Shown here: piece after piece, positions 1-8,058 of the stretch
Position numbering within the stretch: position 1 is the first letter of the stretch
How the letters are laid out: each line of letters begins with the position of its first letter
Assembly: GCF_003387475.1 (NCBI RefSeq)
Contig: NZ_QUNO01000031.1
Span: 1 to 64,000, forward strand
Origin: Kutzneria buriramensis
Lineage (GTDB): Bacteria > Actinomycetota > Actinomycetes > Mycobacteriales > Pseudonocardiaceae
DNA length: 64,000 nt
Reading direction: 5' to 3'
The notes under the pieces: generated by a model
The model's input: the letters and a program-made list of their open reading frames with translations, nothing else
What the model was told of the DNA's origin: nothing
Database searches by the model: none
Position numbers and translations under genes: made by a program

Positions 1-3
1 GAG

Positions 4-30
4 AGCCGGAGGGTGAGACTCCCTCCGGCT
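4..30. terminator. Strong inverted repeat (terminator-like or IS end)
   Basis: A perfect 10-bp inverted repeat, AGCCGGAGGG at 4-13 and CCCTCCGGCT at 21-30, encloses a 7-nt loop. It has no T-run. It could be a terminator for a gene left of the window or the end of an element. It lies just upstream of the transposase debris. Confidence 0.4.
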
Positions 31-239
31 ACTCGACGCCAAGATCGGGGTGATGGTCGCGAAGGGGCTGGTCTTGGCGGTCGTGTGCGATCCTGTTTCG
101 AGGTGGGCGTGGAGTCCTTGATGGAAGAGCTCTCGCCAAAGAAGACCTTCACGTCACGTTCGTGCCAGGCTCGATGGTCCGCGTGCACTTGTCCAGTACG
201 TCGGCCTGCTACTCAAGGTTGATAGTTGCATACGGAGCG

Positions 240-640
240 CTTGCCGCGAGCGTCGCGCGTTGACCTGCTTTCACCAGGCCGTGTTGGGCTTGCGTTGGCT
301 CCGCCGGAACATCGACTGTTCTCGCGCTGGCCCGCGACCGCGGCATCTCTCGGGCTACCGTTACCTCGACGAGGTCATCACAGTGCTCGCCGAGCAAGCA
401 TCGGACCTGCACGAGGTGCTCAGTACGGCCAAAGCCGACGGCGTGACGCACCTGATCCTGGACAGCGAACTGCTCTCCACCGATCGTCTGGGCGAGCAGA
501 CCACCAGCGTCACAGGCGGGCAGATTGACGCCTGGCACTCAGGCAAGCACCGCGAACCCGGCGGCGACGTCCAAGCGCTCACCGAACTCCACGGGTTCCC
601 GCTGTGGCTGTCGAGACCTTGTGGCCAACGCCGTAGGTCC
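240..640 (+). mobile_element. IS5-family (DDE_Tnp_4 type) transposase remnant
   Basis: Decayed coding sequence for an IS5-type DDE transposase. The readable part runs from a recognition-helix-like GISRAT, then after a frame change into YLDEVITVLAEQA, HLILDSELL and GFPLWLS. These match the helix-turn-helix and first catalytic-Asp region of this family, and a paralogous stretch (YQDEVITV, HLILDGQV, GFPLWVS) occurs on the minus strand at about 29.4-29.8 kb. The reading frame shifts near position 350 and ends soon after the first catalytic block, so no active transposase is made. I see no clear terminal repeats or target duplication. Confidence 0.65.
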
Positions 641-951
641 GAGTCGAGGCGTTGCGCCGCAGTTCCCGGAAACCCTCGAGGCATCCCGGCCAAGCCGTTG
701 GGCAATCGCCGCACGCCGAGGCCATGTGCGCGCAGCAGCGCAATGTCCTCGCGCTCAACGAAGGAGAAGTGCCGGCCAGAGACCGTTGTGGACAGTTGAG
801 GGTTCACTCCGTCAGCGTGGTGGAAACAGTGGTTAGCCGACCGATGCCGACACGCCCGCCGCTTCCGATGCCTCGTCGGTCAGGACGCCGGTGGTGATCG
901 CGGCCCAAAACCTGGCACGGTGTTCGCGTCAGGCAACCGTCGGCCGACTCG
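641..951. other. Stretch between IS remnants, no gene recognised
   Basis: No open frame here has recognisable protein similarity or a good ribosome binding site. It lies between an IS5-type and an IS3-type remnant and is probably transposon-derived filler. Confidence 0.5.
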
Positions 952-1329
952 GTGACGGGACCTGACCAAGGTAGACACGAACCTGCTTCTGCTTCGGCCT
1001 ATACTGCGTCGCTCCACCTTCCAGCCAGGGCGTTCCGACGGTCAGCCGAACTCGCTCAATATCTGTCCATTCGCTACAGGCAGCGATTGGCCGAGGTGAG
1101 CGTGACCGCGTCGGTCGGGTCGGTAGCCAACTCCTACGACAACGCGATGGACGAGGCGTTCAAGGGCACGTTCAAGGTCGAGTTGATCGATCGGTGGACC
1201 TGGTCGAACCAGGCGGCGGTCGGACGCGCCGTGCTGCCGTGGGTCGGCTGGTGCAACAATGACCGGTCGCAGAGTGCGGTTGGCCATGTCCCGAAGGCCG
1301 TCCGAAGAGGTCAACCGAGCTTTTCTTGA
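952..1329 (+). mobile_element. IS3-family transposase OrfB, C-terminal fragment
   Basis: This frame encodes the end of an IS3-family integrase-core transposase. SVGSVANSYDNAMDEAFKGT is the hallmark block around the second catalytic Asp and the Glu, followed by a W-V-GWCNNDRSQSAVGH stretch typical of the family's last block. The N-terminal part of OrfB and all of OrfA are missing, and the left end of the frame is not transposase-like. It is a truncated, inactive remnant. A second, shorter trace of an IS3-type gene is at about 2.57-2.66 kb. Confidence 0.75.
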
Positions 1330-1697
1330 AGGGTAGTTGCTCGCCTACGTTGAGTGATTCTCGGCCTGATTGTGAGATCGATTATCGTACGACTGCCTAG
1401 AGGTGCGGGTGCTATGGGAACTGGGTGTATCCAAAAGTGAGTGATTTTTTCCCTAAAATGCGGAAAAAGCCTTCCGTGGCCGACGTGGAGTGGGGAAGTG
1501 TGGTTGGGTAGTAGTCTCTTCGTCGTCCCAGTGCCAGATGGGCCCGCCGCCTTCGATGGACTGTGAGAGCTTGAGCACTGGCCGAACGGGGCTCCCCGGT
1601 AGAACAGTGCGAGCGTCGCATCGGCTTCGGTCGACATTCGGTAGGAGCTCCAGGGGAAGCTTGTTGGTCAGAAGGCCGTAGAGAGGAGCAAAGAAAA
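1330..1697. other. Intergenic region upstream of small secreted protein
   Basis: No coding signal is recognised. The right end (about 1680-1697) holds AGAGGAGCAAAGAAAA, a plausible ribosome binding site for the gene starting at 1698. Any promoter for that gene should lie here, but I cannot assign -35/-10 boxes with confidence. Confidence 0.4.
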
Positions 1698-2144
1698 ATG
1701 ACGAAGTTTCGCTTCAGCGTCGCTCGCCGGGGGGGATCTCTGGCGGGGAGGCGGGCGGGTGCCCTTGTCGCTGGAATAACCTTGCTGCTGACGTCGGGTT
1801 TCTCGATGGAAGCGCATGCGGCCTCCAAGCCGGCGCACAACCACTTTATGCAATTTGTGCCTCGGCCCGTCTATGTGGCCTCTAACACCTGGTCGGCCCA
1901 GGCCAACCTCTATGACCGCAACGGGAACCTGGTCTACCACTGGCAGACAGGGTCCATAGACAAGCAGGGGGAAAGCGTCAACTGGGGTTACTTTAGTAGG
2001 GATCCTCAGGCTTGGCTTGATATGTGGGCCCGGACCGGCAATGGGATGGTTTATTCATTCCTGCACAAATCCGCGGTGTGTGACTATACGATCTCTTTCG
2101 ATGGTGCCGCTGGTAACGAGGTGCATAGCTGTTACGACGCCTGA
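1698..2144 (+). CDS. Small secreted protein of unknown function
   Basis: A 148-residue protein with a clear Sec signal peptide: a basic N-terminus (MTKFRFSVARRG), a hydrophobic stretch around residues 22-36, and a likely cleavage after AHA near residue 42. The mature part of about 105 residues is rich in Trp, Tyr and Asn (YDRNGNLVYHWQTG, NWGYFSRDPQAW) and has two cysteines near its C-terminus that could pair. The ATG at 1698 follows an AGGAG-type ribosome binding site. I do not recognise the family. Size and layout suggest a small exported beta-rich protein, but that is inference. It stands alone between IS remnants. Confidence 0.65.
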   Translation: MTKFRFSVARRGGSLAGRRAGALVAGITLLLTSGFSMEAHAASKPAHNHFMQFVPRPVYVASNTWSAQANLYDRNGNLVYHWQTGSIDKQGESVNWGYFSRDPQAWLDMWARTGNGMVYSFLHKSAVCDYTISFDGAAGNEVHSCYDA

Positions 2145-2570
2145 GGTGTTCTCGGTCGGCGAGGTGAGTTGATCGCCTGCGTATGTGTCGACACCGTCCG
2201 TTCCTGTCCGGTTCGGCAGCGAGAGGCGCGGCCCCTGATGATCAAAATTGCCGAAGGCTTTGATCACGAGCAGGGGTCGCGTTGGCGTGTCATCCTCTGT
2301 GCGCGTGGCCTCGGCAAGGTCGTTGATGCTGGTCAAATACGAATCCGGGCAGTGCGAGCGATCGGGTGAAGTCACCGGCGGTGTGCCGGAGCGCGGACCG
2401 CGACGGTGCCGCGCATCCCATCGCAGGTGTCGGTCCCGTGTTTCACAGTTGTGGGCCGGTTCTGGTCGGCTCAGGAGGATGAAGTCGCAGGTCAGTCCCT
2501 TGAGTGCTAGTGATACGGCGAACTCCCCTGGTGAAGTGATCTCACCAAGATCGGGTTACTGATCGCGAAG
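2145..2570. other. Intergenic region with an imperfect inverted repeat
   Basis: No gene is recognised. At 2232-2276 there is an imperfect inverted repeat (CCCCTGATGATCAAA against TTTGATCA and CAGGGG) about 90 bases downstream of the secreted-protein gene, which could act as its terminator. The remainder shows no supported coding sequence. Confidence 0.4.
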
Positions 2571-2665
2571 GTGCGTCTTGGCAGTGGCGCCACCGGAACC
2601 TGCTGGGACAACAGCCCTGCCGACTCGTTGTGGTCGACGTTTACGAGAGTCACTTCCAGCGGCTA
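2571..2665 (+). mobile_element. IS3-family transposase trace
   Basis: A short stretch encodes GSGATGTCWDNSPADSLWST, the signature around the integrase-core Asp of IS3-family OrfB proteins (compare G-S-x-G-x-C-x-D-N-x-x-A-E-S-x-x-S-T). The frame loses similarity on both sides. It is only a scrap of an element and cannot be functional. Confidence 0.55.
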
Positions 2666-2964
2666 CCTCAGCCTCGCACGGCCCTGTCCGTCATTCGGCG
2701 TAAACTTCAGCCAAGCAGAGCGTGTCGAGATCGGCGATCGCTGTGCTGCGACCAGCGCATGGTGTGTCGATAGATCGGCGGTCGCGTCCGCGACGGTATC
2801 GGTGACTCGTTCGACCCGTCAGCGGATGCCGTCAAGTAGGGGCGGCGCGGCTCGGTGGCGTGGTGTTCGTGGCATTCGGTCTGCGCATGGCCGTTCCCTC
2901 GCGGGCTTCGTCTGACGCGCCTCGTGTCGGTCGTGGGATCCGACGCCTGCGGAGAGATTTCCTC
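2666..2964. other. No gene recognised
   Basis: I see no supported coding sequence or RNA gene in this stretch. It lies between the IS3 trace and the neocarzinostatin-like gene and may carry that gene's promoter. Confidence 0.4.
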
Positions 2965-3027
2965 ATGGGATTGATGCTGTCGCGGTTGTGTTGCCGCATG
3001 ACGACACGCGCCAGAACAATACGATGA
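2965..3027 (+). CDS. Possible 20-codon leader ORF, overlapping the next gene
   Basis: A short frame starts with ATG at 2965, seven bases after GGAGAG (2951-2956), the only good ribosome binding site here. It ends with a TGA that overlaps the ATG of the following secreted-protein gene (ATGA at 3024-3027). It would encode MGLMLSRLCCRMTTRARTIR. The overlap suggests translational coupling, since the downstream ATG lacks its own good ribosome binding site. It may equally be chance. Confidence 0.3.
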   Translation: MGLMLSRLCCRMTTRARTIR

Positions 3028-3632
3028 AACGTGTCGCAAGTGGAAGGATTTGGTTCGCAGTGCGCAATCCCCTTACAACGGTCATTACCCGCGGCCTGCC
3101 CGTCGTCGCGGCTGGACTGGCGCTGGTCGTCGCCCAGGCGGGGACCGCGGCCGCTTGCCCGGTTGTCGGAGTGGCCCACCGGGTGACCACGTCCCCGGAC
3201 GGCAGGGAGTTCCATCTGGACCTGATCGCCGGGCCAACCACGCTGCCCGTCGCCGGCGGCACCGTCCAGGTCGCCGGCTCCGGCTACAACGAGGACCAGG
3301 GCATCTTCCTCGCCTTCTGCGCGGTCAAGGACGGCGTGAAGGTCGGCGACCCGTCGACGTACACCACGCTGCCGACGCCGTGCCTGGGTGGCCGTGAGTC
3401 CACCGACGGTTCAGCCCGCCGGATCACCAACTCGGCGACCGGCACGCCGGGTGTCACGATTCCGTATGGGCCGCACGGGTCCTTCCGTACCACGCTCAAC
3501 CTCACGCCGCACCTGCCCGACGGCACCACCTGTGATGTGGACGTCCAGTGCGCCATCGTCACTCGCGCCGACTACACCGCCACCGACGACCGGACCTACG
3601 ACCAGTACATTGCGGTGCACTTCCACGGGTAG
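3024..3632 (+). CDS. Secreted neocarzinostatin-like protein
   Basis: A 202-residue exported protein (from ATG 3024; an in-frame ATG at 2988 is also possible). A hydrophobic segment, RGLPVVAAGLALVVAQAG, ends at AAA before a mature part starting with CPVV. The mature domain follows the neocarzinostatin layout: GGTVQVAGSGY strand, FLAFCAV, a later Cys, then a GSF-TTL strand, TTCDVDVQCAIVT with the second Cys pair, and a final IAVHF strand. In the known family this fold is an enediyne-binding apoprotein, but many actinobacterial homologues bind no known chromophore and no enediyne genes are in this window. A frameshifted paralogue lies at about 12.26-12.85 kb. The function is inferred from fold only. 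Confidence 0.7.
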   Translation: MKRVASGRIWFAVRNPLTTVITRGLPVVAAGLALVVAQAGTAAACPVVGVAHRVTTSPDGREFHLDLIAGPTTLPVAGGTVQVAGSGYNEDQGIFLAFCAVKDGVKVGDPSTYTTLPTPCLGGRESTDGSARRITNSATGTPGVTIPYGPHGSFRTTLNLTPHLPDGTTCDVDVQCAIVTRADYTATDDRTYDQYIAVHFHG

Positions 3633-3751
3633 GAGCAGGTGCTCGCCGTCGCGTCGGTGGCGACCCCTCGGCCGGCGGCGAGCGAGTGCAATGTTCGGTG
3701 GCCCGGACACGCGTGCTTCCTTTGTGGACTCGCAGTCAAGGGTTCGGCGAC

Positions 3752-4810
3752 TCAGGCGTCGGGCGCGGCCACGGAGTCGCGCGTTCGAACCGGCATGGAT
3801 ACGCGGTATGTTTCGCCCCTCGGCGGGGTTCCCTCACGGTTCCGGTCGATCTCGGCGAGGAGCACCTCCACGGCCTTGTGGCCGAGGTCGTAGTGGGGGA
3901 GCGCGACAGTGGTGAGCTTGGGACGGATCCAGCTTGCGACCGGGTGGTCGTCGAACGAGATGACGGAGACGTCCGAGGGCACCTTGAGGCCGACGTCGTC
4001 GAGGGCCTGGTAGGCGCCGACGGCGAGCCGGTCGTTGAGGCAGATCAGCGCGCGTGGCCGAGTGTCTTCCAGGAGTTGGCGGGTCGCCTCGTATCCGTGT
4101 TCGGGTTGCCAGTCGACGCAGACGTGGCCGCCGGCGATCCTCACCCTCGCACCGGCGAGGACCTCGCTGATGCCGGTGAGCCGTTGGACACCGGCGAGGG
4201 CCTCGGGGGGCACATCGCGGAGCCGAGGGCCTGCGCCGATGAGGTGGATTCCGTCGCGATGGCCCGCTTCGAGTAGAACTCGGGCGGCGCTGCGGCCCGC
4301 CTCGACCTCGTCCGGCACAACCGACGAGAGCGGGGATGTCCGCTTCGGCACCGCGTTGAGCAGCACGGCGGGACCGGCCGTCAGTGCCGCCGGCACCTTG
4401 ACGGCCCGGGTGAACATCGAGGCGAAGATGATGCCGTCGACCTGGCGATCGTGCATGGCCTGCAACAGGCCGCGCTCGAGATCCGCCTCGCCCTCGGTCT
4501 CGCCGATGAACAGCATCAGGCCCTGCTCGCGCGCGGCTTCGAGGGCTCCTTTGATCATGTCGCCGGCCAGACGGGACGTGGCGACGGTGTCCGAGACGAA
4601 GCCGAGCGTCCGGCTCATGCCGGTGCGCAGCCCGACGGACATGGCGTTGGGCCGGTACGCCAGCTCTCGCGCCGCCTCGACGACCCGCTGTTCGACGCTC
4701 TGCGAGATCCGCAGCTCTCGGGCCCGCCCCGCCAGCACGAGCGACGCTGTGGTGCGCGAGACGCCGGCGTGCTCGGCGACCTCGGCGAGCGTGACCCGTC
4801 GTGGACTCAA
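3752..4810 (-). CDS. LacI-family transcriptional repressor
   Basis: A sugar-responsive repressor of about 352 residues. The N-terminus has the LacI helix-turn-helix (VTLAEVAEHAGVSRTTASLV) and the hinge region RPNAMSVGLRTG. This is followed by a periplasmic-binding-protein-like effector domain with YEATRQLL, LNDRLAVGAYQAL, SVISFDD and a C-terminal PxLTTVALP block. I prefer the TTG at 4810, which has a G-rich ribosome binding site and puts the protein start just before the helix-turn-helix. The ATG at 4885 in the same frame would begin inside the palindromic operator. The gene is divergent from a sugar ABC importer and levansucrase, which it most likely represses, together with itself. Confidence 0.9.
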   Translation of the reverse strand: MSPRRVTLAEVAEHAGVSRTTASLVLAGRARELRISQSVEQRVVEAARELAYRPNAMSVGLRTGMSRTLGFVSDTVATSRLAGDMIKGALEAAREQGLMLFIGETEGEADLERGLLQAMHDRQVDGIIFASMFTRAVKVPAALTAGPAVLLNAVPKRTSPLSSVVPDEVEAGRSAARVLLEAGHRDGIHLIGAGPRLRDVPPEALAGVQRLTGISEVLAGARVRIAGGHVCVDWQPEHGYEATRQLLEDTRPRALICLNDRLAVGAYQALDDVGLKVPSDVSVISFDDHPVASWIRPKLTTVALPHYDLGHKAVEVLLAEIDRNREGTPPRGETYRVSMPVRTRDSVAAPDA

Positions 4811-4863
4811 GGCGACCCCCAGCGTGCTTCTTGACTTCGGCTGGCGTGGAGCGTAACACTTCA

Positions 4864-4887
4864 GCTTGCTAACTCGATTTAGCAAGC
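4864..4887. promoter_or_regulatory. Palindromic LacI-type operator
   Basis: A perfect inverted repeat with 9-bp arms, GCTTGCTAA at 4864-4872 and TTAGCAAGC at 4879-4887, separated by CTCGAT. It sits in the short divergent region between the LacI-family gene and the ABC importer operon. That position and symmetry are what a LacI-family dimer needs. Binding is inferred. Confidence 0.75.
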
Positions 4888-4931
4888 GGCGCGACGCCGA
4901 TCTGCCCCGACGAGCACACCGAGGAGACGCA

Positions 4932-6284
4932 ATGCCGCGTCACAGCAGATACCGCAGGAGCGCGATCGGGATCGTCGTGCTGACGGCGGCGTTGGCGGCC
5001 GCCTGCGGCGGGCCGGGGAGCAGCAGCACCCAGTCGGCCGACGCGGGCGCGGTCCTCACCCAGAAGCCGACCTGCGGCACGGATCCGGTCACGCTCAGCG
5101 GGTACTTCGAGACCGGCTTCCCGATGACCAAGGCGCTGACCGACGAGTTCTCCAAGCAGTTCCCGAACGTCAAGTGGGACATCCGCGAGGACCAGTTCGC
5201 GGTGATCACCCAGAACGCGCCGCGCATGCTGGCCGACGACCCGCCGGACCTGATGCGGCTGCCGCAGGTCTCCGAGCTGGTGAAGGACAACCTGCTGCGC
5301 AACCTCGACGGGTACGCCGGGGTGTTCGGCTGGAACTCCTGGCCCGCGTCGCAGCTGGAGCAGCTGCGGATGAAGCCCGGCGGCGGCGCGCGCGGTGCGG
5401 GCTCGCTGTTCGCGATGGGTCTGAACTTCAGCATCACCGGCGTCTTCTACAACAAGACGCTCGCCGCGCGGATCGGGATGACCACCCCGCCGGCCACGCT
5501 CGTCGAGTTCGACGCCGCGTTGGCGAAAGCCAAGCAGGCCGGCATCACGCCGATCGTCCAGTTCAACGGCGGCGCCACCGGCGGATTCGCGTTCCCGCTG
5601 CAGAACCTGATGGCGGCCTACGGCCAGCCGGGCCCAATCAACGACTGGATCTTCCAGAAGCCGGGCGCCACGATCGACACCCCGCCCAACCAGAAGGCGG
5701 CGCAACACCTTCAGGACTGGATCAAGGCGGGTTACTTCACCGCGGACGCCAACGCCATGGACTACGCCAAGATGATGAGCGAGTTCCAGGCCGGCGGCGG
5801 ACTGTTCATGTTCAACGGCGACTGGGAGTCCGGCAACCTCGACAAGCAGATGGCCGGCAAGGTCGGGTTCTTCCCGCTGCCCACCGAGCAGGGCGGCAAG
5901 GTGGTCACGATGTCGGCGCCGCTCACGGTCGGCATCGCCGCCAAGGCGAAGCACGCCGACTGCGCGGCGTTCTTCCTGAACTGGGTCGCGACCAACGCGG
6001 ACGCCCGTCGCATCGCCGTGCAGGTCGGCGGCTCGCACCCGATGGGGCCGGCCGACGCGCCGATGCCACAGATCGAGCAGGGCACTGTCACCGCGGCGAC
6101 GCTCGCCGCCGGCGCCCGGATCGCCCAGGACAACGGCGCGATGGACTTCATCGCCAACGCCACCGGCTCGATCTACGCCAAGAGCTGGACCCCGCAGCTG
6201 CAGAAGCTGTTCGCGGGGCAGCAGACCCCACAGGGGCTGCTGCAGTCGGTGCAGAGCGACTACAAGACCCAGGTCGGGAGCTGA
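4932..6284 (+). CDS. Sugar ABC transporter substrate-binding lipoprotein
   Basis: A 450-residue extracellular solute-binding protein (family 1, carbohydrate type). From ATG 4932, preceded by GAGGAGA, it has a lipoprotein signal: basic start, hydrophobic core and lipobox LAAAC, where the Cys would be lipidated. The mature part shows the family's YNKTLAARIGM, the glycine/Phe region GGFAFPLQNLMAAYG, and FMFNGDWESGN near the ligand site. It is the first gene of an operon with two permeases and a GH68 enzyme, so a sucrose- or fructan-derived sugar is the likely ligand (inferred). Expression is probably controlled by the adjacent LacI repressor through the palindrome at 4864-4887. Confidence 0.92.
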   Translation: MPRHSRYRRSAIGIVVLTAALAAACGGPGSSSTQSADAGAVLTQKPTCGTDPVTLSGYFETGFPMTKALTDEFSKQFPNVKWDIREDQFAVITQNAPRMLADDPPDLMRLPQVSELVKDNLLRNLDGYAGVFGWNSWPASQLEQLRMKPGGGARGAGSLFAMGLNFSITGVFYNKTLAARIGMTTPPATLVEFDAALAKAKQAGITPIVQFNGGATGGFAFPLQNLMAAYGQPGPINDWIFQKPGATIDTPPNQKAAQHLQDWIKAGYFTADANAMDYAKMMSEFQAGGGLFMFNGDWESGNLDKQMAGKVGFFPLPTEQGGKVVTMSAPLTVGIAAKAKHADCAAFFLNWVATNADARRIAVQVGGSHPMGPADAPMPQIEQGTVTAATLAAGARIAQDNGAMDFIANATGSIYAKSWTPQLQKLFAGQQTPQGLLQSVQSDYKTQVGS

Positions 6285-6285
6285 G

Positions 6286-7233
6286 GTGGCCGGCGCGACG
6301 CTGACCCCGTCGGCCGAACGGACCGAGGTTCGGCCCAAGGGTGCGAAGGCCACCGGTCGGGCGCCGCGGCACGGCCAGCGGTGGATCGGCTGGCTGTTCG
6401 CCGCCCCGGCGATCGCGGTCTACACGGTGTTCGTGCTGGCGCCGATGGTCCAGACGGTGCGGTACTCGTTCTACCAGTGGGACGGCATCGGCTCGTCGCC
6501 GTGGGTCGGCTTCGCCAACTACGTGCGGGTGTTCACCGACCCGGAGCTGGTCGGCACGATCGTCCACGCGTTCGAGCTGATCGTGTTCTTCAGCGGCATC
6601 CCGGTGCTGCTCGGCCTGGCGATCGCGGCCACCATCCGGCGCATCGCCACCAGCAGGCTCGCCGCCGTCGCACGGGCGGTGCTGTTCATCCCCCAGGTGA
6701 TTCCGCTTGTCGCCGCCGGTATCGCGTGGACCTGGCTGTTGTCCTCGGACGGCCTGGTCAACCAGCTGCTGTCCGCGATCGGGTTGGGCGGCGTGACCCG
6801 GGCGTGGCTGGGCGACTTCGCCACCGCACTGCCGGCGGTCGGCGTGATCGGCGCCTGGGTGCTGTTGGGTCTGTGCACGCTGCTGCTGTTGGCCGGCATG
6901 AGCAAGATCGACCCGGCGCTGTACGAGGCCGGGCGGCTCGACGGCGCCGGACCGTTGCGGGAGTTCTTCTCGATCACCGTGCCGAATCTGCGGCAGGAGA
7001 TCGGCGTCTGCGTCACGGTCACGGTGATCGCGGCCCTGGCCAGCTTCGACATCATCTACATCGCCACGCAGGGCGGCCCCGGCAACACGACGATGGTGCC
7101 CGGCCTGGAGATCTACTACCGGGCCTTCGTCGAACGGCAGGTCGGCGTCGCCTCCGCGCTCGGGGTGGTGCTGGTGGTCCTGGTGCTCGTCTGCGTGCTT
7201 CCGATCCAGCGGCTCACCAGGGAGGAATCGTGA
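6286..7233 (+). CDS. Sugar ABC transporter permease (MalF type)
   Basis: A 315-residue inner-membrane permease starting at GTG 6286, one base after the binding-protein stop codon. It has a short cytoplasmic N-terminus, six hydrophobic segments starting with WLFAAPAIAVYTVFVLAPM, and the cytoplasmic EAA loop (EAGRLDGAGPLREFFSITVP) that contacts the ATPase. It pairs with the next permease. No ATP-binding subunit is encoded nearby; in actinomycetes such CUT1 importers often use a shared ATPase (MsiK) encoded elsewhere, so that is assumed here. Confidence 0.9.
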   Translation: MAGATLTPSAERTEVRPKGAKATGRAPRHGQRWIGWLFAAPAIAVYTVFVLAPMVQTVRYSFYQWDGIGSSPWVGFANYVRVFTDPELVGTIVHAFELIVFFSGIPVLLGLAIAATIRRIATSRLAAVARAVLFIPQVIPLVAAGIAWTWLLSSDGLVNQLLSAIGLGGVTRAWLGDFATALPAVGVIGAWVLLGLCTLLLLAGMSKIDPALYEAGRLDGAGPLREFFSITVPNLRQEIGVCVTVTVIAALASFDIIYIATQGGPGNTTMVPGLEIYYRAFVERQVGVASALGVVLVVLVLVCVLPIQRLTREES

Positions 7234-8054
7234 TCGTCCGGGGTCGCGAGGCGTGGACGGGGCGAGTGTTCCTCGTCCTGCTGATGGTGGCCACGATCGT
7301 GCCGTTCGTGAGCCTGTTCCTCACCGCGCTGCACCCGTCCGGCACGTACCCGGCCGGCCTGGACTGGCCGAGCGACCCCCAGTGGGGCAACTTCCTGACC
7401 GCGTTCAACGCCGCGCACATGGGCGAGCTGCTCACGTCCAGCGCGCTGATCGTGCTCGGCGTCGTGCCCATCTCGTTGCTGGTGGCCACGATGGCCGGCT
7501 TCGCCATCGGCCACCTGAAGATGGCGGGCCGGCGGGTGGTGTTCCTGGCGTTCGTGCTCGGCCTGACGCTCCCGTTCGAGAGCATCATCACCCCGCTGTA
7601 CTACCAGATCCGGGACATGGGCCTGCTCAACACCAGGTGGGCGATCATCCTGCCGCTGGTCGGGCTGTTCATGCCCTTCGGCGTGTTCTGGATGCGTGCC
7701 CACTTCGTGACCGTTCCGGGCGAGATTTCCGAAGCGGCCCACATCGACGGCGCCACCAGCTGGCAGCAGTTCTGGCGCATCCAGGTGCCGCTGGCGATGC
7801 CGGCGATCTCGTCGCTGGCGATCCTGTTGTTCCTGTGGACCTGGAACCAGTTCCTGCTGGCGATCGTCCTCGTCGACGACCCGACCCAGCGGACGATGGC
7901 CGGTGCGCTCGGTGCCTTCCAGGGGCAGTGGGGAACCGACATCCCGTTGCTGTGCGCCGGATCGCTGCTCGTGCTGACGCCCACGTTCGTCGTCTTCCTG
8001 ATCTTCCAACGCCGGTTCGCCGCCGCCCTGCTTCAGGGCTCCTTGAAGGGCTGA
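7230..8054 (+). CDS. Sugar ABC transporter permease (MalG type)
   Basis: A 274-residue permease. The GTG at 7230 overlaps the stop of the upstream permease by four bases and follows GGGAGGAA. It has six membrane segments, beginning with VFLVLLMVATIVPFVSLFL, and the conserved EAA loop (EAAHIDGATSWQQFWRIQVP). It ends with FQRRFAAALLQGSLKG, the usual C-terminus of MalG-type subunits. It forms the translocation pore with the preceding MalF-type subunit and is followed within a few bases by the GH68 gene. Confidence 0.9.
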   Translation: MIVRGREAWTGRVFLVLLMVATIVPFVSLFLTALHPSGTYPAGLDWPSDPQWGNFLTAFNAAHMGELLTSSALIVLGVVPISLLVATMAGFAIGHLKMAGRRVVFLAFVLGLTLPFESIITPLYYQIRDMGLLNTRWAIILPLVGLFMPFGVFWMRAHFVTVPGEISEAAHIDGATSWQQFWRIQVPLAMPAISSLAILLFLWTWNQFLLAIVLVDDPTQRTMAGALGAFQGQWGTDIPLLCAGSLLVLTPTFVVFLIFQRRFAAALLQGSLKG

Positions 8055-8058
8055 TCCA

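Noticed and set aside
4869-6353. A long minus-strand open frame (494 codons) opposite the sugar-binding protein
   Set aside because: It is the high-GC shadow of the real gene; composition is Arg/Gly/Val-rich without domains, whereas the plus strand has a lipobox and family motifs.
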